The notes: generated from the letters alone by a model not told the origin. DNA of 64,000 nt from Pseudomonas zanjanensis (GCF_014268745.2 NZ_JABWRB020000001.1:1364001-1428000); one strand, 5' to 3'. Shown: positions 1 through 11,738, numbered from the stretch's first letter. Made by a program: numbers and translations.

Positions 1-3000
1 CGGCGGCGGCATGACAGACGCCAATGCGGATGCCTTCCTGGCACTTTTCCCTGGGATCACGAAATTGGAGATTGGCCTCAGGGAATCCGGATTCCTCGAT
101 CTGTCTTTCGGGCACCCACCGTTGACCACCCTGCCGCACTCGGTGAGCCAGATGCCAGGACTCACCCACTTGCGGTTCTCCAGCGCCGCTGTCTCGCTGG
201 CCGAGAGTTTTCCACAAAGGCTCTCTTCCCTGACTTCGCTGGAAGTGCTGCACATCGATTACTCAGGTTTCGATCAGACCGCCATGCACAACCTTGACCT
301 GACACCATTGAGCCGTTTGCGTACGTTGAAAATCGAGGCGCCTCAAACGTTATCGCAATGGCCTGAATACGTGCAGCGTCTTCCCCGGCTCGAACGTCTG
401 GACCTGGCGCGCACATCGATACGTACGTTGCCGGATGCACTATTCGAAGGGCACGAAAAGTTGTGGGCCGGGCTATCGCTGAATTGGTCAGAGCTGACTC
501 CGCAAGCGTTCTCGCGCGCCTACCGGTACGTCAGTGAATACTCGGGAGCATTCGGCCATTTGGTGGACGTGGATCAAATGGTGGACGGCTACTGTCGCGG
601 GCAATTGCGCTCGCTCGTCGGGGAGGCTGAGTCTTTCGGGCGCCTGCCCGTGACGTTTGACAGTGCCTCCAATACTCCTCAGGAACGATTTGCTGCGGTA
701 GAAGCACTCAGGGCGGAACACGATGGAATCTTTGCGCAGTTTTTTGAGCCGACGGGAGCGGAAGATTTGTCATACGCCATACTTTCCCCAGTGTGGTGGG
801 AGAGCGGAGGTCTGTTGTTTCGAGCGTTGCGAGGCAGCTGGCGCAGCGCTGTACGCCAACGCCTGGGTTTGCCGACCGCAGGCGGCTCCTTGTTTGAGCT
901 GCCGGTTTCCGGGTCTGCTCTTCCCGGTAAGAAGTTTGCGGCGCTTCCAGCGTTGCCGCCCGCAAGCTTTTCCCACGTAGAAACGCTGCGCTTGGGATCG
1001 CTGGATGTTTCCTCCCAGCAGGCGCGCAACTTTTTCAGGGCATTCAGCGGTACGCGAACATTGGAAATAAGCGGCAACGGCTTCACCGAGCTGCCTTTCG
1101 ACGCCGAAGACTTGCCAGCCTTGACGCAACTCGATATGCGCAACAACAACCTGCTCGTCACTCCCACTGTTCAGGCGCAGTTCAATGGGTTGACGATGCT
1201 TGAGCAACTGAATCTGGAAAACAACCCGCTCGAGAGTCTTGATGTCAGTGCCTTGACCCGGCTCAAGGCACTGGGCCTCAAAGCCACCCGGTTGCGGGCT
1301 TGGCCAACCGGTGCCGAGAACCTGACGCAGCTTTCCTGGCTTGACTTGCGGGATAACCAACTGCAGTCATTCCCGCCAACCGTGCTGTCCAATGATGAAG
1401 TCCTGTTAAAGACCCATTTGGACGGTAACCTCTCCAGCCCTGATGGCGAGGCAGCCTTGGGTGCGGCATATCAGCGAGTCGAAGATGCAAGAGGGCTTCC
1501 CCATGGGGCATTGGCCCGATTTGCCAAGGAGTCTGTACCGGATCAATTCCCGCCGACGGAAACAAGCTGGTCGATCGCTCAACTTCTATTACCGCCGCCC
1601 GAGGCGTTGGCCGTGGTCGAGGGGGATGCGGGACGCGAACTGCGCCTGCAGCGGCTGGATCCGATCCTGACCCGGGAACAGGCAGCCCTGAAGCTCGGGC
1701 AATGGCGTGAAAACGGGATGACCGAGACGCAGATCGACGACCAGGTCAGCCAGTGGCACCAATCGTGTGTCTCGCTGACTCGTCGGTTGAATGACTGGCT
1801 CTTCACCAGAGAAGTCCGAGTCGCAGGGGGCACCGTTTCCGCGCAAAGCCGCGCGCTGGCGGCCAAGAGCATCCGTGAGGTTTGGCAAGAGGGACTGATA
1901 CGCCACAATGGGGCAGGACAAACACTCAGTCTGCATGGCCTGCAACTGGGCGACTTGCCTGAACTGATTGAGCCATTTCCTGGCGTGACGACGCTGGACC
2001 TGTCAGGAGTCCTGTTGACTGAACAAGGTTCAAACGGTTTCCTGGGCGCTTTTCCCCATCTGAACCGATTGGACCTGGGCGGCAATGGACTGAGCGCCGT
2101 ACCGAATGCTGTCTTGCAAATGGAGCAACTGGAGCACCTGGGGTTCGGTTATAACGACTTGCCCCCCGCAGCGGCTTACCCGTTATTGACTCACGGCCGC
2201 CTGCGTTCGCTTAACCTTTCCATGAATAGACTGGATACGTTCGATCCTCCCGATTTTGGCCAGATCGAAGCGCTGGATCTCAGCTATAACGAAATCGGAA
2301 ACTGGCCCAGCCATCTATTGGATGCCCAGGCGCTGGAGAATCTGAACTTGAGCGGCAACGAGTTTACGGATCTTCCGGCGGGGCTGCTGGAGGTCACTCA
2401 CCAGAGACTGCTGGACGGAATGGATCTCAACGATAACGAATACCTTTCCCGCGAAGTGTTTTATGAACTCAGGGATTACCTTGAACGGAGCGACCGCGAG
2501 GAAGTCTTGGGTTTTTCCCGAGACGAAATCGATGGCCTGATTGCCCTGTCAGAGGCGCCGCAAGGCGACATGTCCGATTTTGATGACGACTCCGATGGCG
2601 GCGCAGGCGGCAATGTCCGTAACGATATCCATGCCGCAGTCGCTCCGGTCGAACCCCTTCTCGATCCTTCGGGCGATGCGTCGACCGAGGCGTTGGCACC
2701 CTGGCTGGTGGGGGCTGACGGTGAGCAGGTCACGGTTCGGCAAAGAATCTGGACGCAGTTGGCCGAAGAAAATGATCACGAGCGCTTCTTCCAATTGTTG
2801 GGTCTGTTGGCAGACACGTTCGATTTCAGATTTAACCGGGCAGAACTGACGCGACGGGTATGGAACGTCATGGAAGCTGCCAGCGAAAACAGCGAGCTGC
2901 GCCAGTTGCTGTTTCGGGAAGCCGAAACCCACGGGACCTGCATCGATGGCCGCATCTTGACGTTCAGCGAGCTGGAAGTCCGAGTGTTTGTCTTTCAATG

Positions 3001-3616
3001 CTTGCGTGATATTCCATTGGACCGCCCGATGCTCAGGGGCCAGGCATTGCTGCGCTTGTCGCGGCAGTTGTTCCGACTGGAGCGGGTCGAGACGTTGGCC
3101 GAAGCGGCTGGTCAAGGCAGGGATCGGGCGGAGATGCGCCTTCGCTATCGCATTGGCCTGACGAGCGGATGGGGCGACGGTATCGATTTGCCGGGGCAGC
3201 CTACGCACATGGCTTTTGGCGCACCGATCTCTGGAGAACTGGCGGCGCGCACGCGCAACTCGATTCTTGAGGCAGAGCGCAGCGATGCGCTATTGGTGAG
3301 CATGACGTCGCGTGACTACTGGACGAGCTACCTGCAGGAGCGGCATCCAGAACAAATGAGCGACATCGCTAATGCTGTCGACACCAGGCGCCACGAACTC
3401 CTGGACGCATTGGAGGATCGCCGGGCTGACGGCGGAATCGATACGCAGCAGTACAACTTGGAACTCAACGCGTTGGGAAGAACGATCGATGCCCTGCGCA
3501 CGGACAAACTGGTTGAGCTGACGCGAAGAGAATTGAACGATTTGCGAAGCATCGTGCCTGGAGCGGATCAGTTCGGTACTCGATCACCCCAACCCGGACC
3601 GTCCCACCGCAACTGA
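1..3616 (+). CDS. LRR-NEL E3 ubiquitin ligase-like effector (5' partial)
   Basis: The protein has three blocks of leucine-rich repeats, numbered from the ATG at 11: roughly residues 10-150, 325-470 and 640-810. A C-terminal domain of about 300 residues follows. It contains THGTCIDGR, which places Cys977 and Asp979 in the CxD motif used by NEL (IpaH/SspH-type) E3 ligases, where the Cys accepts ubiquitin. These enzymes act inside eukaryotic host cells after secretion. An acidic Asp/Gly-rich linker at about residues 855-870 separates the LRRs from the NEL domain. The frame is open to the window edge, the ATG at 11 has no Shine-Dalgarno, and Pseudomonas relatives usually carry long N-terminal regions, so the true start is probably upstream. 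No secretion genes are visible nearby. The family call is fairly sure; the host target is unknown. Confidence 0.8.
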   Translation, partial: GGGMTDANADAFLALFPGITKLEIGLRESGFLDLSFGHPPLTTLPHSVSQMPGLTHLRFSSAAVSLAESFPQRLSSLTSLEVLHIDYSGFDQTAMHNLDLTPLSRLRTLKIEAPQTLSQWPEYVQRLPRLERLDLARTSIRTLPDALFEGHEKLWAGLSLNWSELTPQAFSRAYRYVSEYSGAFGHLVDVDQMVDGYCRGQLRSLVGEAESFGRLPVTFDSASNTPQERFAAVEALRAEHDGIFAQFFEPTGAEDLSYAILSPVWWESGGLLFRALRGSWRSAVRQRLGLPTAGGSLFELPVSGSALPGKKFAALPALPPASFSHVETLRLGSLDVSSQQARNFFRAFSGTRTLEISGNGFTELPFDAEDLPALTQLDMRNNNLLVTPTVQAQFNGLTMLEQLNLENNPLESLDVSALTRLKALGLKATRLRAWPTGAENLTQLSWLDLRDNQLQSFPPTVLSNDEVLLKTHLDGNLSSPDGEAALGAAYQRVEDARGLPHGALARFAKESVPDQFPPTETSWSIAQLLLPPPEALAVVEGDAGRELRLQRLDPILTREQAALKLGQWRENGMTETQIDDQVSQWHQSCVSLTRRLNDWLFTREVRVAGGTVSAQSRALAAKSIREVWQEGLIRHNGAGQTLSLHGLQLGDLPELIEPFPGVTTLDLSGVLLTEQGSNGFLGAFPHLNRLDLGGNGLSAVPNAVLQMEQLEHLGFGYNDLPPAAAYPLLTHGRLRSLNLSMNRLDTFDPPDFGQIEALDLSYNEIGNWPSHLLDAQALENLNLSGNEFTDLPAGLLEVTHQRLLDGMDLNDNEYLSREVFYELRDYLERSDREEVLGFSRDEIDGLIALSEAPQGDMSDFDDDSDGGAGGNVRNDIHAAVAPVEPLLDPSGDASTEALAPWLVGADGEQVTVRQRIWTQLAEENDHERFFQLLGLLADTFDFRFNRAELTRRVWNVMEAASENSELRQLLFREAETHGTCIDGRILTFSELEVRVFVFQCLRDIPLDRPMLRGQALLRLSRQLFRLERVETLAEAAGQGRDRAEMRLRYRIGLTSGWGDGIDLPGQPTHMAFGAPISGELAARTRNSILEAERSDALLVSMTSRDYWTSYLQERHPEQMSDIANAVDTRRHELLDALEDRRADGGIDTQQYNLELNALGRTIDALRTDKLVELTRRELNDLRSIVPGADQFGTRSPQPGPSHRN

Positions 3617-3642
3617 TGCGCTGCTGGGGATACAAAGGCCGA

Positions 3643-3669
3643 TCTGTCGATGCCTGTGTCGTCGACAGA
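3643..3669. terminator. Hairpin between convergent genes, possible terminator
   Basis: An 8-bp perfect inverted repeat (TCTGTCGA / TCGACAGA, 11-nt loop) lies in the 73-bp gap between the effector gene and the convergent metH. There is no clear U-tract on either strand, so terminator function is only suggested by position. Confidence 0.3.
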
Positions 3670-3689
3670 CCGGTCCGCAGTCTTTCCGC

Positions 3690-6600
3690 TTAGTTGTCGT
3701 AACCCAAATTCGGCGCCAACCAGCGCTCCGTCACACTCAGATCCTGGCCCTTGCGCGCGGTATAGCTCTGGACCTGATCCTTATCGATCTTGCCCACCGC
3801 GAAGTACTGCGCCTGGGGATGGGCGAAATACCAGCCGCTGACCGCCGCTGCCGGGAACATGGCGTAGTGTTCGGTGAGGAACACGCCGCTGCGTCCGGCT
3901 TTCATTTCACTGGCCTCGGGATCGAGCAGGCGGAACAGCGTGGCCTTCTCGGTGTGGTCCGGGCAGGCCGGGTAGCCGGGGGCAGGGCGGATGCCGGTGT
4001 ATTGCTCCTTGATCAGCGCCTCGTTGTCCAGGCTTTCGTCCTTGGCGTAACCCCAGTGTTCCTTGCGCACCTGCTGGTGCAGCCATTCGGCGCAGGCTTC
4101 GGCCAAACGGTCGGCCAGGGCCTTGACCATGATCGAGTTGTAGTCGTCGCCGGCCTCTTGATAAGCCTTGGCGACTTCTTCGGCGCCGATGCCGGCGGTG
4201 GTGATGAAGCCGCCGACGTAATCGGTGACGCCGCTGTCCTTCGGCGCGACGAAGTCGGCCAGGGAGAAGTTCGGCTTGCCGTCGGTCTTGATGATCTGCT
4301 GGCGCAGGTGATGCAGGCGCGCCAGTGGCTTGCCGTCGTCGCCATAGACCTCCAGATCGTCGTCATGCACCTGGTTGGCCGGCCAGAAGCCGAACACGGC
4401 GCGGGCGCTGATGAGTTTTTCGTCGATCAGCTTGCGCAGCATCGCCCGGGCGTCGGCGTACAGCGCCGTGGCCGCTTCGCCGACCACTTCGTCGGTGAGG
4501 ATGCGTGGGTACTTGCCGGCCAGGTCCCAGGAGATGAAGAACGGTGTCCAGTCGATGTATTCGGCGAGGACGTTCAGGTCGATGTCGTCCAGCACCTTGG
4601 CACCGGTGAAGGTCGGCTTGACCGGCTGGTAGCTGCTCCAGTCGAACTGCGGCTTCTTCGCCACGGCCGCCGGGTAGCTCAGGCGTTCGGTACGGGCGCT
4701 GCGGTTGGAGGTGCGCTCGCGCACGTCGATATAGTCCTGGCGGGTTTTCTCGACGAACGCCGGCTTGAGCTCCTTGGACAGCAACTGGGTCGCCACGCCC
4801 ACGGCGCGGGAGGCGTCGGTGACATAGATCACCGCGTCGTTGCTGTACTTGGGCTCGATCTTCACCGCTGTGTGGGCCTTGGAGGTCGTAGCACCGCCAA
4901 TCATCAGCGGCAGGTGGAAGTCCTGGCGCTGCATCTCCCGTGCCACGTGCACCATCTCATCCAGGGACGGGGTGATCAGGCCGGACAGGCCGATGATGTC
5001 GCACTTCTGCTCCTTGGCCACCTGCAGGATCTTCTCCGCCGGCACCATCACGCCCAGGTCGACGATGTCATAGCCGTTGCACCCCAACACGACGCCGACG
5101 ATGTTCTTGCCGATGTCATGCACGTCGCCCTTGACCGTCGCCATGAGGATCTTGCCCTTGGCCTCCGGCTTGTCGCCTTTTTCCGCTTCGATGAACGGGA
5201 TCAGGTGGGCCACCGCCTGCTTCATGACGCGGGCGGACTTGACCACTTGGGGCAGGAACATTTTGCCGGCGCCAAACAGGTCGCCGACGATGTTCATGCC
5301 GGCCATCAGCGGGCCTTCGATCACCTCGATCGGCCGGGCGAACGACAGCCGCGACTCCTCGGTGTCTTCGACGATGTGGGTGGTGATGCCCTTGACCAGC
5401 GCGTGCTCCAGGCGCTTGTTCACTTCCCAGCCGCGCCATTCTTCGGTTTCCGCTTCCTTGACGCTGCCGTCGCCCTTGTACTTGTCGGCGATGGCGAGCA
5501 GGGCGTCGGTGCCCTCGGGGGTGCGGTTGAGGATCACGTCTTCCACGGCGTCGCGCAGCTCCACCGGGATCTGGTCGTAGATCTCCAGTTGGCCGGCGTT
5601 GACGATGCCCATGGTCAGGCCCGCGCGGATCGCATAGAGCAGGAACACCGAGTGAATCGCTTCGCGTACCGGGTTGTTGCCGCGGAACGAGAACGACACG
5701 TTGGACACGCCGCCGGAGGTCAGTGCGTAGGGCAGTTCGTCGCGGATGTAGGCGCAGGCGTTGATGAAGTCCACGGCATAGTTGTTGTGCTCCTCGATAC
5801 CGGTGGCAACGGCGAAGATGTTCGGGTCGAAGATGATGTCTTCCGGCGGGAAACCGACTTCATTGACCAGGATGTCGTAGGAGCGCTTGCAGATTTCCTT
5901 CTTGCGCGCCTCGGTGTCGGCCTGGCCGGCTTCGTCGAAGGCCATCACCACCACCGCGGCGCCGTAGCGCTTGCACAGCTTGGCGTGGTGGATGAACTGC
6001 TCGACGCCTTCCTTCATGCTGATGGAATTGACGATGCCCTTGCCCTGGATGCACTTGAGGCCCGCTTCGATCACTTCCCACTTGGAGGAGTCGATCATGA
6101 TCGGCACCCGGGAAATGTCCGGTTCGCCGGCAATCAGATTGAGGAAGGTCACCATGGCCTTCTTCGAATCGAGCATGCCCTCGTCCATGTTGATGTCGAT
6201 CACCTGGGCGCCGGCCTCGACCTGTTGCAGGGCCACTTCCAGGGCTTCGGTGTAGTTGTCCTCGCGGATCAGCCGGGCGAACTTGGCGGAACCGGTGATG
6301 TTGGTCCGCTCGCCGACGTTGACGAACAGCGAGCTGCGGTCGATGGTGAACGGCTCCAGGCCCGACAGGCGGCAGGCCCGGGGAATCTCCGGAATCTGAC
6401 GCGGCGCATAGCCGGCCACGGCCTTGGCGATGGCTTCGATGTGCGCCGGGGTGGTGCCGCAGCAGCCGCCGACGATATTCAGGAAACCGCTCTGGGCAAA
6501 CTCTTCGATGACCTTGGCCGTCTCGGCCGGCAGTTCGTCGTATTCCCCGAATTCGTTGGGCAGGCCGGCGTTGGGGTGGGCCGAGACGTGGGTGCTGGCC

Positions 6601-7400
6601 TTGTTCGACAGCTCTTCCAGGTACGGGCGCAGTTCGCTGGCGCCGAGGGCGCAGTTCAGGCCGACGGAAATGGGCTTGGCGTGGGCCACCGAGTTCCAGA
6701 AGGCTTCGGTGGTCTGGCCGGAGAGGGTGCGGCCAGAGGCGTCGGTGATGGTGCCGGAGATCATGATCGGCAGTTCGACGCCCAGTTCTTCGTAGACGCC
6801 TTGCACGGCAAAGATCGCCGCCTTGGCGTTCAGCGTGTCGAAGATCGTCTCGATGAGGATCAGGTCGGCGCCGCCTTCGATCAGGCCCTTGGTGGCCTCG
6901 GTGTAGTTCTCCACCAATTCGTCGAAGGTCACGTTGCGGTAGCCAGGGTTGTTCACGTCCGGCGACAGCGAGCAGGTGCGGCTGGTCGGGCCGAGCACGC
7001 CGGCGACGAAGCGCGGCTTGTCCGGGGTTTCGAGGGTCTTGGCATCGGCCACTTTACGCGCCAGGCGCGCGCCTTCCAGGTTCAGCTCGTAGGCCAGGCC
7101 TTGCATGCCGTAGTCGGCCTGGGACACCTGGGTGGCGTTGAAGGTGTTGGTTTCCAGGATGTCGGCACCGGCATCCAGGTAGGCTTTTTCAATGGCGCCG
7201 ATCACGTCGGGGCGGCTCAGCACGAGCAAATCGTTGTTGCCCTTGACGTCGCTCGGCCAGTCGGCAAAACGCTTGCCGCGGTAGTCCTGTTCTTCCAGCT
7301 TGTAGCTCTGGATCATCGTGCCCATGCCGCCGTCGAGGATCAGGATGCGTTCCTTGAGGGCTTGCTGGAGAAGATAAAGGCGAGCGCTGCGATCAGACAT
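3690..7400 (-). CDS. metH: Cobalamin-dependent methionine synthase
   Basis: Transfers the methyl group of 5-methyltetrahydrofolate to homocysteine through enzyme-bound cobalamin in the cytoplasm. All four modules are readable over 1236 residues, the usual MetH length. The homocysteine domain has the zinc ligands GGCCGTT near residue 310. A pterin-binding domain follows. The B12 domain has the DxHxxG signature in [10 protein letters not shown] near residue 755. The C-terminal reactivation domain has [12 protein letters not shown], which binds S-adenosylmethionine. I start at MSDRSARL (7400), which has AGG about 10 nt upstream. The in-frame ATG eight codons earlier has no ribosome site. The gene is monocistronic and diverges from cti. 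No riboswitch is seen upstream, although the enzyme needs the cofactor made by the neighbouring cob genes. Confidence 0.97.
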   Translation of the reverse strand: MSDRSARLYLLQQALKERILILDGGMGTMIQSYKLEEQDYRGKRFADWPSDVKGNNDLLVLSRPDVIGAIEKAYLDAGADILETNTFNATQVSQADYGMQGLAYELNLEGARLARKVADAKTLETPDKPRFVAGVLGPTSRTCSLSPDVNNPGYRNVTFDELVENYTEATKGLIEGGADLILIETIFDTLNAKAAIFAVQGVYEELGVELPIMISGTITDASGRTLSGQTTEAFWNSVAHAKPISVGLNCALGASELRPYLEELSNKASTHVSAHPNAGLPNEFGEYDELPAETAKVIEEFAQSGFLNIVGGCCGTTPAHIEAIAKAVAGYAPRQIPEIPRACRLSGLEPFTIDRSSLFVNVGERTNITGSAKFARLIREDNYTEALEVALQQVEAGAQVIDINMDEGMLDSKKAMVTFLNLIAGEPDISRVPIMIDSSKWEVIEAGLKCIQGKGIVNSISMKEGVEQFIHHAKLCKRYGAAVVVMAFDEAGQADTEARKKEICKRSYDILVNEVGFPPEDIIFDPNIFAVATGIEEHNNYAVDFINACAYIRDELPYALTSGGVSNVSFSFRGNNPVREAIHSVFLLYAIRAGLTMGIVNAGQLEIYDQIPVELRDAVEDVILNRTPEGTDALLAIADKYKGDGSVKEAETEEWRGWEVNKRLEHALVKGITTHIVEDTEESRLSFARPIEVIEGPLMAGMNIVGDLFGAGKMFLPQVVKSARVMKQAVAHLIPFIEAEKGDKPEAKGKILMATVKGDVHDIGKNIVGVVLGCNGYDIVDLGVMVPAEKILQVAKEQKCDIIGLSGLITPSLDEMVHVAREMQRQDFHLPLMIGGATTSKAHTAVKIEPKYSNDAVIYVTDASRAVGVATQLLSKELKPAFVEKTRQDYIDVRERTSNRSARTERLSYPAAVAKKPQFDWSSYQPVKPTFTGAKVLDDIDLNVLAEYIDWTPFFISWDLAGKYPRILTDEVVGEAATALYADARAMLRKLIDEKLISARAVFGFWPANQVHDDDLEVYGDDGKPLARLHHLRQQIIKTDGKPNFSLADFVAPKDSGVTDYVGGFITTAGIGAEEVAKAYQEAGDDYNSIMVKALADRLAEACAEWLHQQVRKEHWGYAKDESLDNEALIKEQYTGIRPAPGYPACPDHTEKATLFRLLDPEASEMKAGRSGVFLTEHYAMFPAAAVSGWYFAHPQAQYFAVGKIDKDQVQSYTARKGQDLSVTERWLAPNLGYDN

Positions 7401-7554
7401 AGGACTACCTGGAAAAAAGACCATTACGAAGGCCGGGATAATAGCAAACCTGTGCAGGATTTGATCATGACGGCTTTTGCATGAATATCGCTCATGTTTG
7501 CAAGGCGATGCTGGCCCGGTAGAATCGCCGGATTATCTCTTAGGGACCCGAGAC

Positions 7555-9846
7555 ATGCCGTACCGCGTCTTATTCGGCAGTCTGTTGCTGCTGTTGTCTT
7601 TTACCGCAGCCGCCGGGAATCCCGCTTCCGCGATCTCCTACACCCGCGATATCCAGCCGATCCTCACGGAAAAATGCGTGGCCTGCCATGCCTGCTACGA
7701 CTCCGCCTGCCAGTTGAACCTGGGCAGCGGCGAGGGCGCGGCGCGGGGGGCGAGCAAGCTGTCGGTGTATGACGGCGAGCGGCGCCAGGCGGCCGACCCG
7801 ACCCGTTTGTTTTATGACGCCTCCGGCCCGCGCGCCTGGCAACGCAAGGGCTTCTATTCAGTGCTCGACGCCCAGGGCAGCCAGGCTGCATTGATGGCGC
7901 GCATGCTGGAGTTGGGCCATCGCACGCCGTTGCAGCCTAACGCCAAGCTGCCGGAAGAGATCGTCCTGGGCCTCAACCGCGACAACAGTTGCGCGATGCC
8001 GGGTCAATTCGACGAATATGCCGGCGCCCATCCCAAGGAAGGCATGCCCCTGGCCGTCACCGGCCTGACTGACCAGCAATACCAGACCCTGCAGCGCTGG
8101 CTGGCGGCCGGTGCGCCCATCGATCAGCAGGCCCTGGCCCCAAGCGCCGCCGAAGCCTTGCAGGTGGTGCAATGGGAAAACCTGCTCAATGCCCCGGGCG
8201 CCCGGGAAAGCCTGGTGGGCCGCTGGTTGTTCGAACACTGGTTCCTGGCGCACATCTATTTCAAGGGCGGCGAGCCGGGGCATTTCTTCCAGTGGGTGCG
8301 TTCGCGCACACCCACGGGCCAGCCGATCGACCTGATCAACACCCGCCGTCCCAACGACGACCCTGGTACCCGCATTTATTACCGGCTCTGGCCGGTGCAG
8401 GGGGTGATCGTGCACAAGACCCACATCACCTACGGCTTGAGCGCGGCGAAAATGGCGCGCATCAAGAGCCTGTTCTACAGCGGCAACTGGCAGGTCAGCG
8501 CGCTGCCGGGTTATGGGCCGGAGCGCCGGGCCAATCCTTTTTCCACCTTCGAAGCGATCCCGGCCCAGGCCCGCTACCAGTTCATGCTCGATAACGCCGA
8601 GTACTTCGTGCGCACGTTCATTCGCGGGCCGGTGTGCCGTGGCCAGATCGCCACGGATGTGATCCGCGACAATTTCTGGGCGCTGTTCCAGGCCCCCGAG
8701 CACGACCTGTACATCACCGATCCGAACTACCGCGGCCAGGCCACGCCGCTGTTGGCGATGCCGGGGCAGAACGATGACGTGGGCAGTGTCGTCAGTCTGT
8801 GGCTCGACTATCGGGACAAACGTAACGAATACGAAGCCTTGCGCCGCGACAACTATGCCGAGCTGCCGGCACCGAGCTGGTCGACGCTGTGGGCCGGCAA
8901 CGACAACGCGCTGCTGAGCATTTTCCGGCATTTCGACAGTGCTTCGGTCACCAAGGGGCTGATCGGCGAGGTACCGCAGACAATGTGGCTGTTCGACTTC
9001 CCGTTGCTGGAGCGTACCTATTATCAGCTGGCGGTGAATTTCGACGTGTTCGGCAACGTGTCCCACCAGGCCCAGACCCGGTTGTATTTCGACTTGATCC
9101 GCAACGGCGCGGAACAGAACTTCCTGCGCTTGATGCCCGCTGACTCCCGCGAAGACTACTTGGACGACTGGTATCAGGACGGTGGCAAAGTCAAGATGTG
9201 GCTCGATTACGAGGCCATCGACAATGACAAGCCGACGGCCCTCAAGCTTGACGAGCACGACCCCAAGCGCGATTTCACCCAGCAATTGCTAGCCCGCTAT
9301 GGCGAGCTGAACGCGCGCCCCGATCCGCTCAACCGCTGCGACGGAGCCTACTGCTCACGCCCGAACATCGACCCGACGCTGCAAAACGCCGAGCAGGCCC
9401 TCAGTCGGCTGGTGTCGCGCCCGGCGGCGGGGCTCAAGGTGATCGATCAACTGCCGGAAGCGACGATGCTGCGCGTCGAAACCGTTGGCGGTCGTCGTGA
9501 GGTCTACAGCCTGCTGCGCAACCGCGCCCACAGTAACGTGGCGTTCCTGCTGGGCGAGGAACGGCGCTACCAACCGGGGCTGGACACGCTGACGGTCTAC
9601 CCGGGCGTGCTCAGCAGCTATCCGAACTTCCTGTTCAACATTCCGGCCGGGCAAGTGCCGGCTTTCGTCGAAGCCATGCAAGGCGCCCAGGACGCGCCGG
9701 CGTTCGAGCGGATTGTCGAGCGCTGGGGGATTCGCCGCAGCCACCCGCAGTTCTGGTACTACTTTCATGACCTGAGCCAGTACATCCAGGAGACGGAGCC
9801 CGTGGAAAGCGGTGTGCTGGACATGAATCGCTACCAGAACCTCTGA
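7555..9846 (+). CDS. cti: Periplasmic fatty acid cis/trans isomerase
   Basis: Cti converts cis-unsaturated membrane fatty acids to trans under solvent or heat stress. It is a haem protein of the periplasm, typical of Pseudomonas and Vibrio. The 763-residue product has a signal peptide (residues 1-26, hydrophobic core LFGSLLLLLSF, AxA-like end). It also has one cytochrome c motif, Cys41-x2-Cys44-His45, the known Cti haem site. The length matches the family. I chose the ATG at 7555 because it starts the signal peptide and has AGGGA 9 nt upstream; a longer open frame from 7477 lacks both. Cti is usually constitutive and controlled by substrate access, and nothing regulatory is obvious here. Confidence 0.95.
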   Translation: MPYRVLFGSLLLLLSFTAAAGNPASAISYTRDIQPILTEKCVACHACYDSACQLNLGSGEGAARGASKLSVYDGERRQAADPTRLFYDASGPRAWQRKGFYSVLDAQGSQAALMARMLELGHRTPLQPNAKLPEEIVLGLNRDNSCAMPGQFDEYAGAHPKEGMPLAVTGLTDQQYQTLQRWLAAGAPIDQQALAPSAAEALQVVQWENLLNAPGARESLVGRWLFEHWFLAHIYFKGGEPGHFFQWVRSRTPTGQPIDLINTRRPNDDPGTRIYYRLWPVQGVIVHKTHITYGLSAAKMARIKSLFYSGNWQVSALPGYGPERRANPFSTFEAIPAQARYQFMLDNAEYFVRTFIRGPVCRGQIATDVIRDNFWALFQAPEHDLYITDPNYRGQATPLLAMPGQNDDVGSVVSLWLDYRDKRNEYEALRRDNYAELPAPSWSTLWAGNDNALLSIFRHFDSASVTKGLIGEVPQTMWLFDFPLLERTYYQLAVNFDVFGNVSHQAQTRLYFDLIRNGAEQNFLRLMPADSREDYLDDWYQDGGKVKMWLDYEAIDNDKPTALKLDEHDPKRDFTQQLLARYGELNARPDPLNRCDGAYCSRPNIDPTLQNAEQALSRLVSRPAAGLKVIDQLPEATMLRVETVGGRREVYSLLRNRAHSNVAFLLGEERRYQPGLDTLTVYPGVLSSYPNFLFNIPAGQVPAFVEAMQGAQDAPAFERIVERWGIRRSHPQFWYYFHDLSQYIQETEPVESGVLDMNRYQNL

Positions 9847-9854
9847 TCGACAGG

Positions 9855-9881
9855 TCCGGTGGCAAACCCCGTGCCGCCGGA
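9855..9881 (+). terminator. Hairpin after cti, possible terminator
   Basis: A 10-bp stem (TCCGGTGGCA / TGCCGCCGGA, one G-U pair, 7-nt loop) begins 9 nt after the cti stop and is followed by a short T-containing stretch. Placement fits a terminator; the U-tract is weak. Confidence 0.4.
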
Positions 9882-9904
9882 TGCTTTCCTGACAAAAATA
9901 CTAG

Positions 9905-10546
<642 letters not shown>

Positions 10547-10571
10547 TAGGTGTTCGCTGCGCGCAAAACGC

Positions 10572-10700
10572 TGTGGCGAGGGAGCTTGCTCCCGCTCGAT
10601 TGCGAAGCAATCGCCAGGTAATCGATGCATTCTCGTGATGATGCAGGGGTTGCCAGGGGACCGCTTCGCGGTCCAGCGGGAGCAAGCTCCCTCGCCACAA
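10572..10700. repeat. REP pair (GGCGAGGGAGC family)
   Basis: Two inverted copies of the TGTGGCGAGGGAGCTTGCTC REP face each other around a GC-rich linker with its own small hairpins. With the next REP pair it fills most of the 367-bp space between nfuA and cobM. Confidence 0.9.
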
Positions 10701-10792
10701 AAGCTTCGGTGATCGGCGCGTAAACCTGTGGGCACCTGCCGAACCCTGTGGGAGCTGCGGTGACCGTCACTTTTCTTGTCGCTGCAAATCCC

Positions 10793-10883
10793 TGTGGGAG
10801 CGAGCTTGCTCGCGAAGGCGTCGGCACATTCGACAGCGTCGTCAACTGACCCGCCGCTATCGCGAGCAAGCTCGCTCCCACAG
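10793..10883. repeat. REP pair (GTGGGAGCGAGC family)
   Basis: Inverted copies of TGTGGGAGCGAGCTTGCTCG separated by about 40 bp. This is the second Pseudomonas REP family in the window. It lies just downstream of the cobM stop. Confidence 0.9.
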
Positions 10884-10913
10884 GGGAATCTGGGTTAGCT
10901 CTTGCTGAGGGAG

Positions 10914-11660
10914 TCAGGGCCGGTAGAGATGCGCATGCCCGGCGCGGTACAGCGAGGACTCGCTGAACACATCGTTGCCCAACACCCGTCCCACCAGAAT
11001 CAGCGCCGTGCGGCGAAAGCCCTTGGCTTGTACCTTTGTCGCGATATCGTCCAACGTCCCCATCACCCAATCCTGATCTGGCCAGGTCGCCCGGTGGATC
11101 ACCGCGATCGGGCAATCGCCGCCATAGTGGGGCCGCAGTTCGTCGACGATCTTTTCCAGATGATTGACCCCCAGGTGAATCGCCATGGTCGCCCCGTGCT
11201 GCGCCAGGCTGCCCAGTTCTTCCCCAGCGGGCATAGGGGACTTGTCGGCGTAGCGGGTGAGGATCAGGCTCTGGGAGATGTCCGGCAAGGTCAGTTCGGC
11301 GCCCAGCAGCGCGGCGCAGGCTGAGGTCGCGGTTACTCCCGGGATGATCTCGAACGGGATGCCCAGTTCCCGCAAGCAGCGAATCTGCTCGCCGATGGCG
11401 CCGTACAAACTCGGATCGCCAGAGTGTACCCGGGCCACATCCTGGCCCTTGAAATGGGCGCTCTTGATCAATTCGATGATTTGTTCCAGATGCAGCTCGG
11501 CGCTGTTGATCACCTGTTCGGCACAATGGCCTTCGAGGACGGCGGTCGGCACCAGCGAGCCGGCGTAGATGATCACCGCGCACTGGCGGATCAGTCGTTG
11601 GCCTTTGACCGTGATGAGGTCCGGGTCGCCGGGGCCGGCGCCGATGAAGTACACGGTCAT
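10914..11660 (-). CDS. cobM: Precorrin-4 C11-methyltransferase
   Basis: Methylates C-11 of precorrin-4 using S-adenosylmethionine in the aerobic cobalamin pathway. The 248-residue protein has the tetrapyrrole methylase N-terminus VYFIGAGPGDPDLIT, the VHSGDPSLYG loop and the PGVTA segment of the CobM/CbiF group. Length is typical. It is last in the leftward cobalamin operon, 78 bp after cobE, and is presumably controlled by the riboswitch upstream of cbtB. Confidence 0.95.
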   Translation of the reverse strand: MTVYFIGAGPGDPDLITVKGQRLIRQCAVIIYAGSLVPTAVLEGHCAEQVINSAELHLEQIIELIKSAHFKGQDVARVHSGDPSLYGAIGEQIRCLRELGIPFEIIPGVTATSACAALLGAELTLPDISQSLILTRYADKSPMPAGEELGSLAQHGATMAIHLGVNHLEKIVDELRPHYGGDCPIAVIHRATWPDQDWVMGTLDDIATKVQAKGFRRTALILVGRVLGNDVFSESSLYRAGHAHLYRP

Positions 11661-11738
11661 TGACCGGCTCCTGAGAAAGGTGGGTGAGCGTCGCCCAGAT
11701 GAATATCGCTCATGATCCTGGACGCCGATTATCGGGTT

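Noticed and set aside
3819..7484. A 1221-codon open frame on the plus strand
   Set aside because: It is antisense to metH, whose domains are all recognisable. The product is a Gly/Val/Asp/His-rich low-complexity string typical of GC-rich codon shadow.
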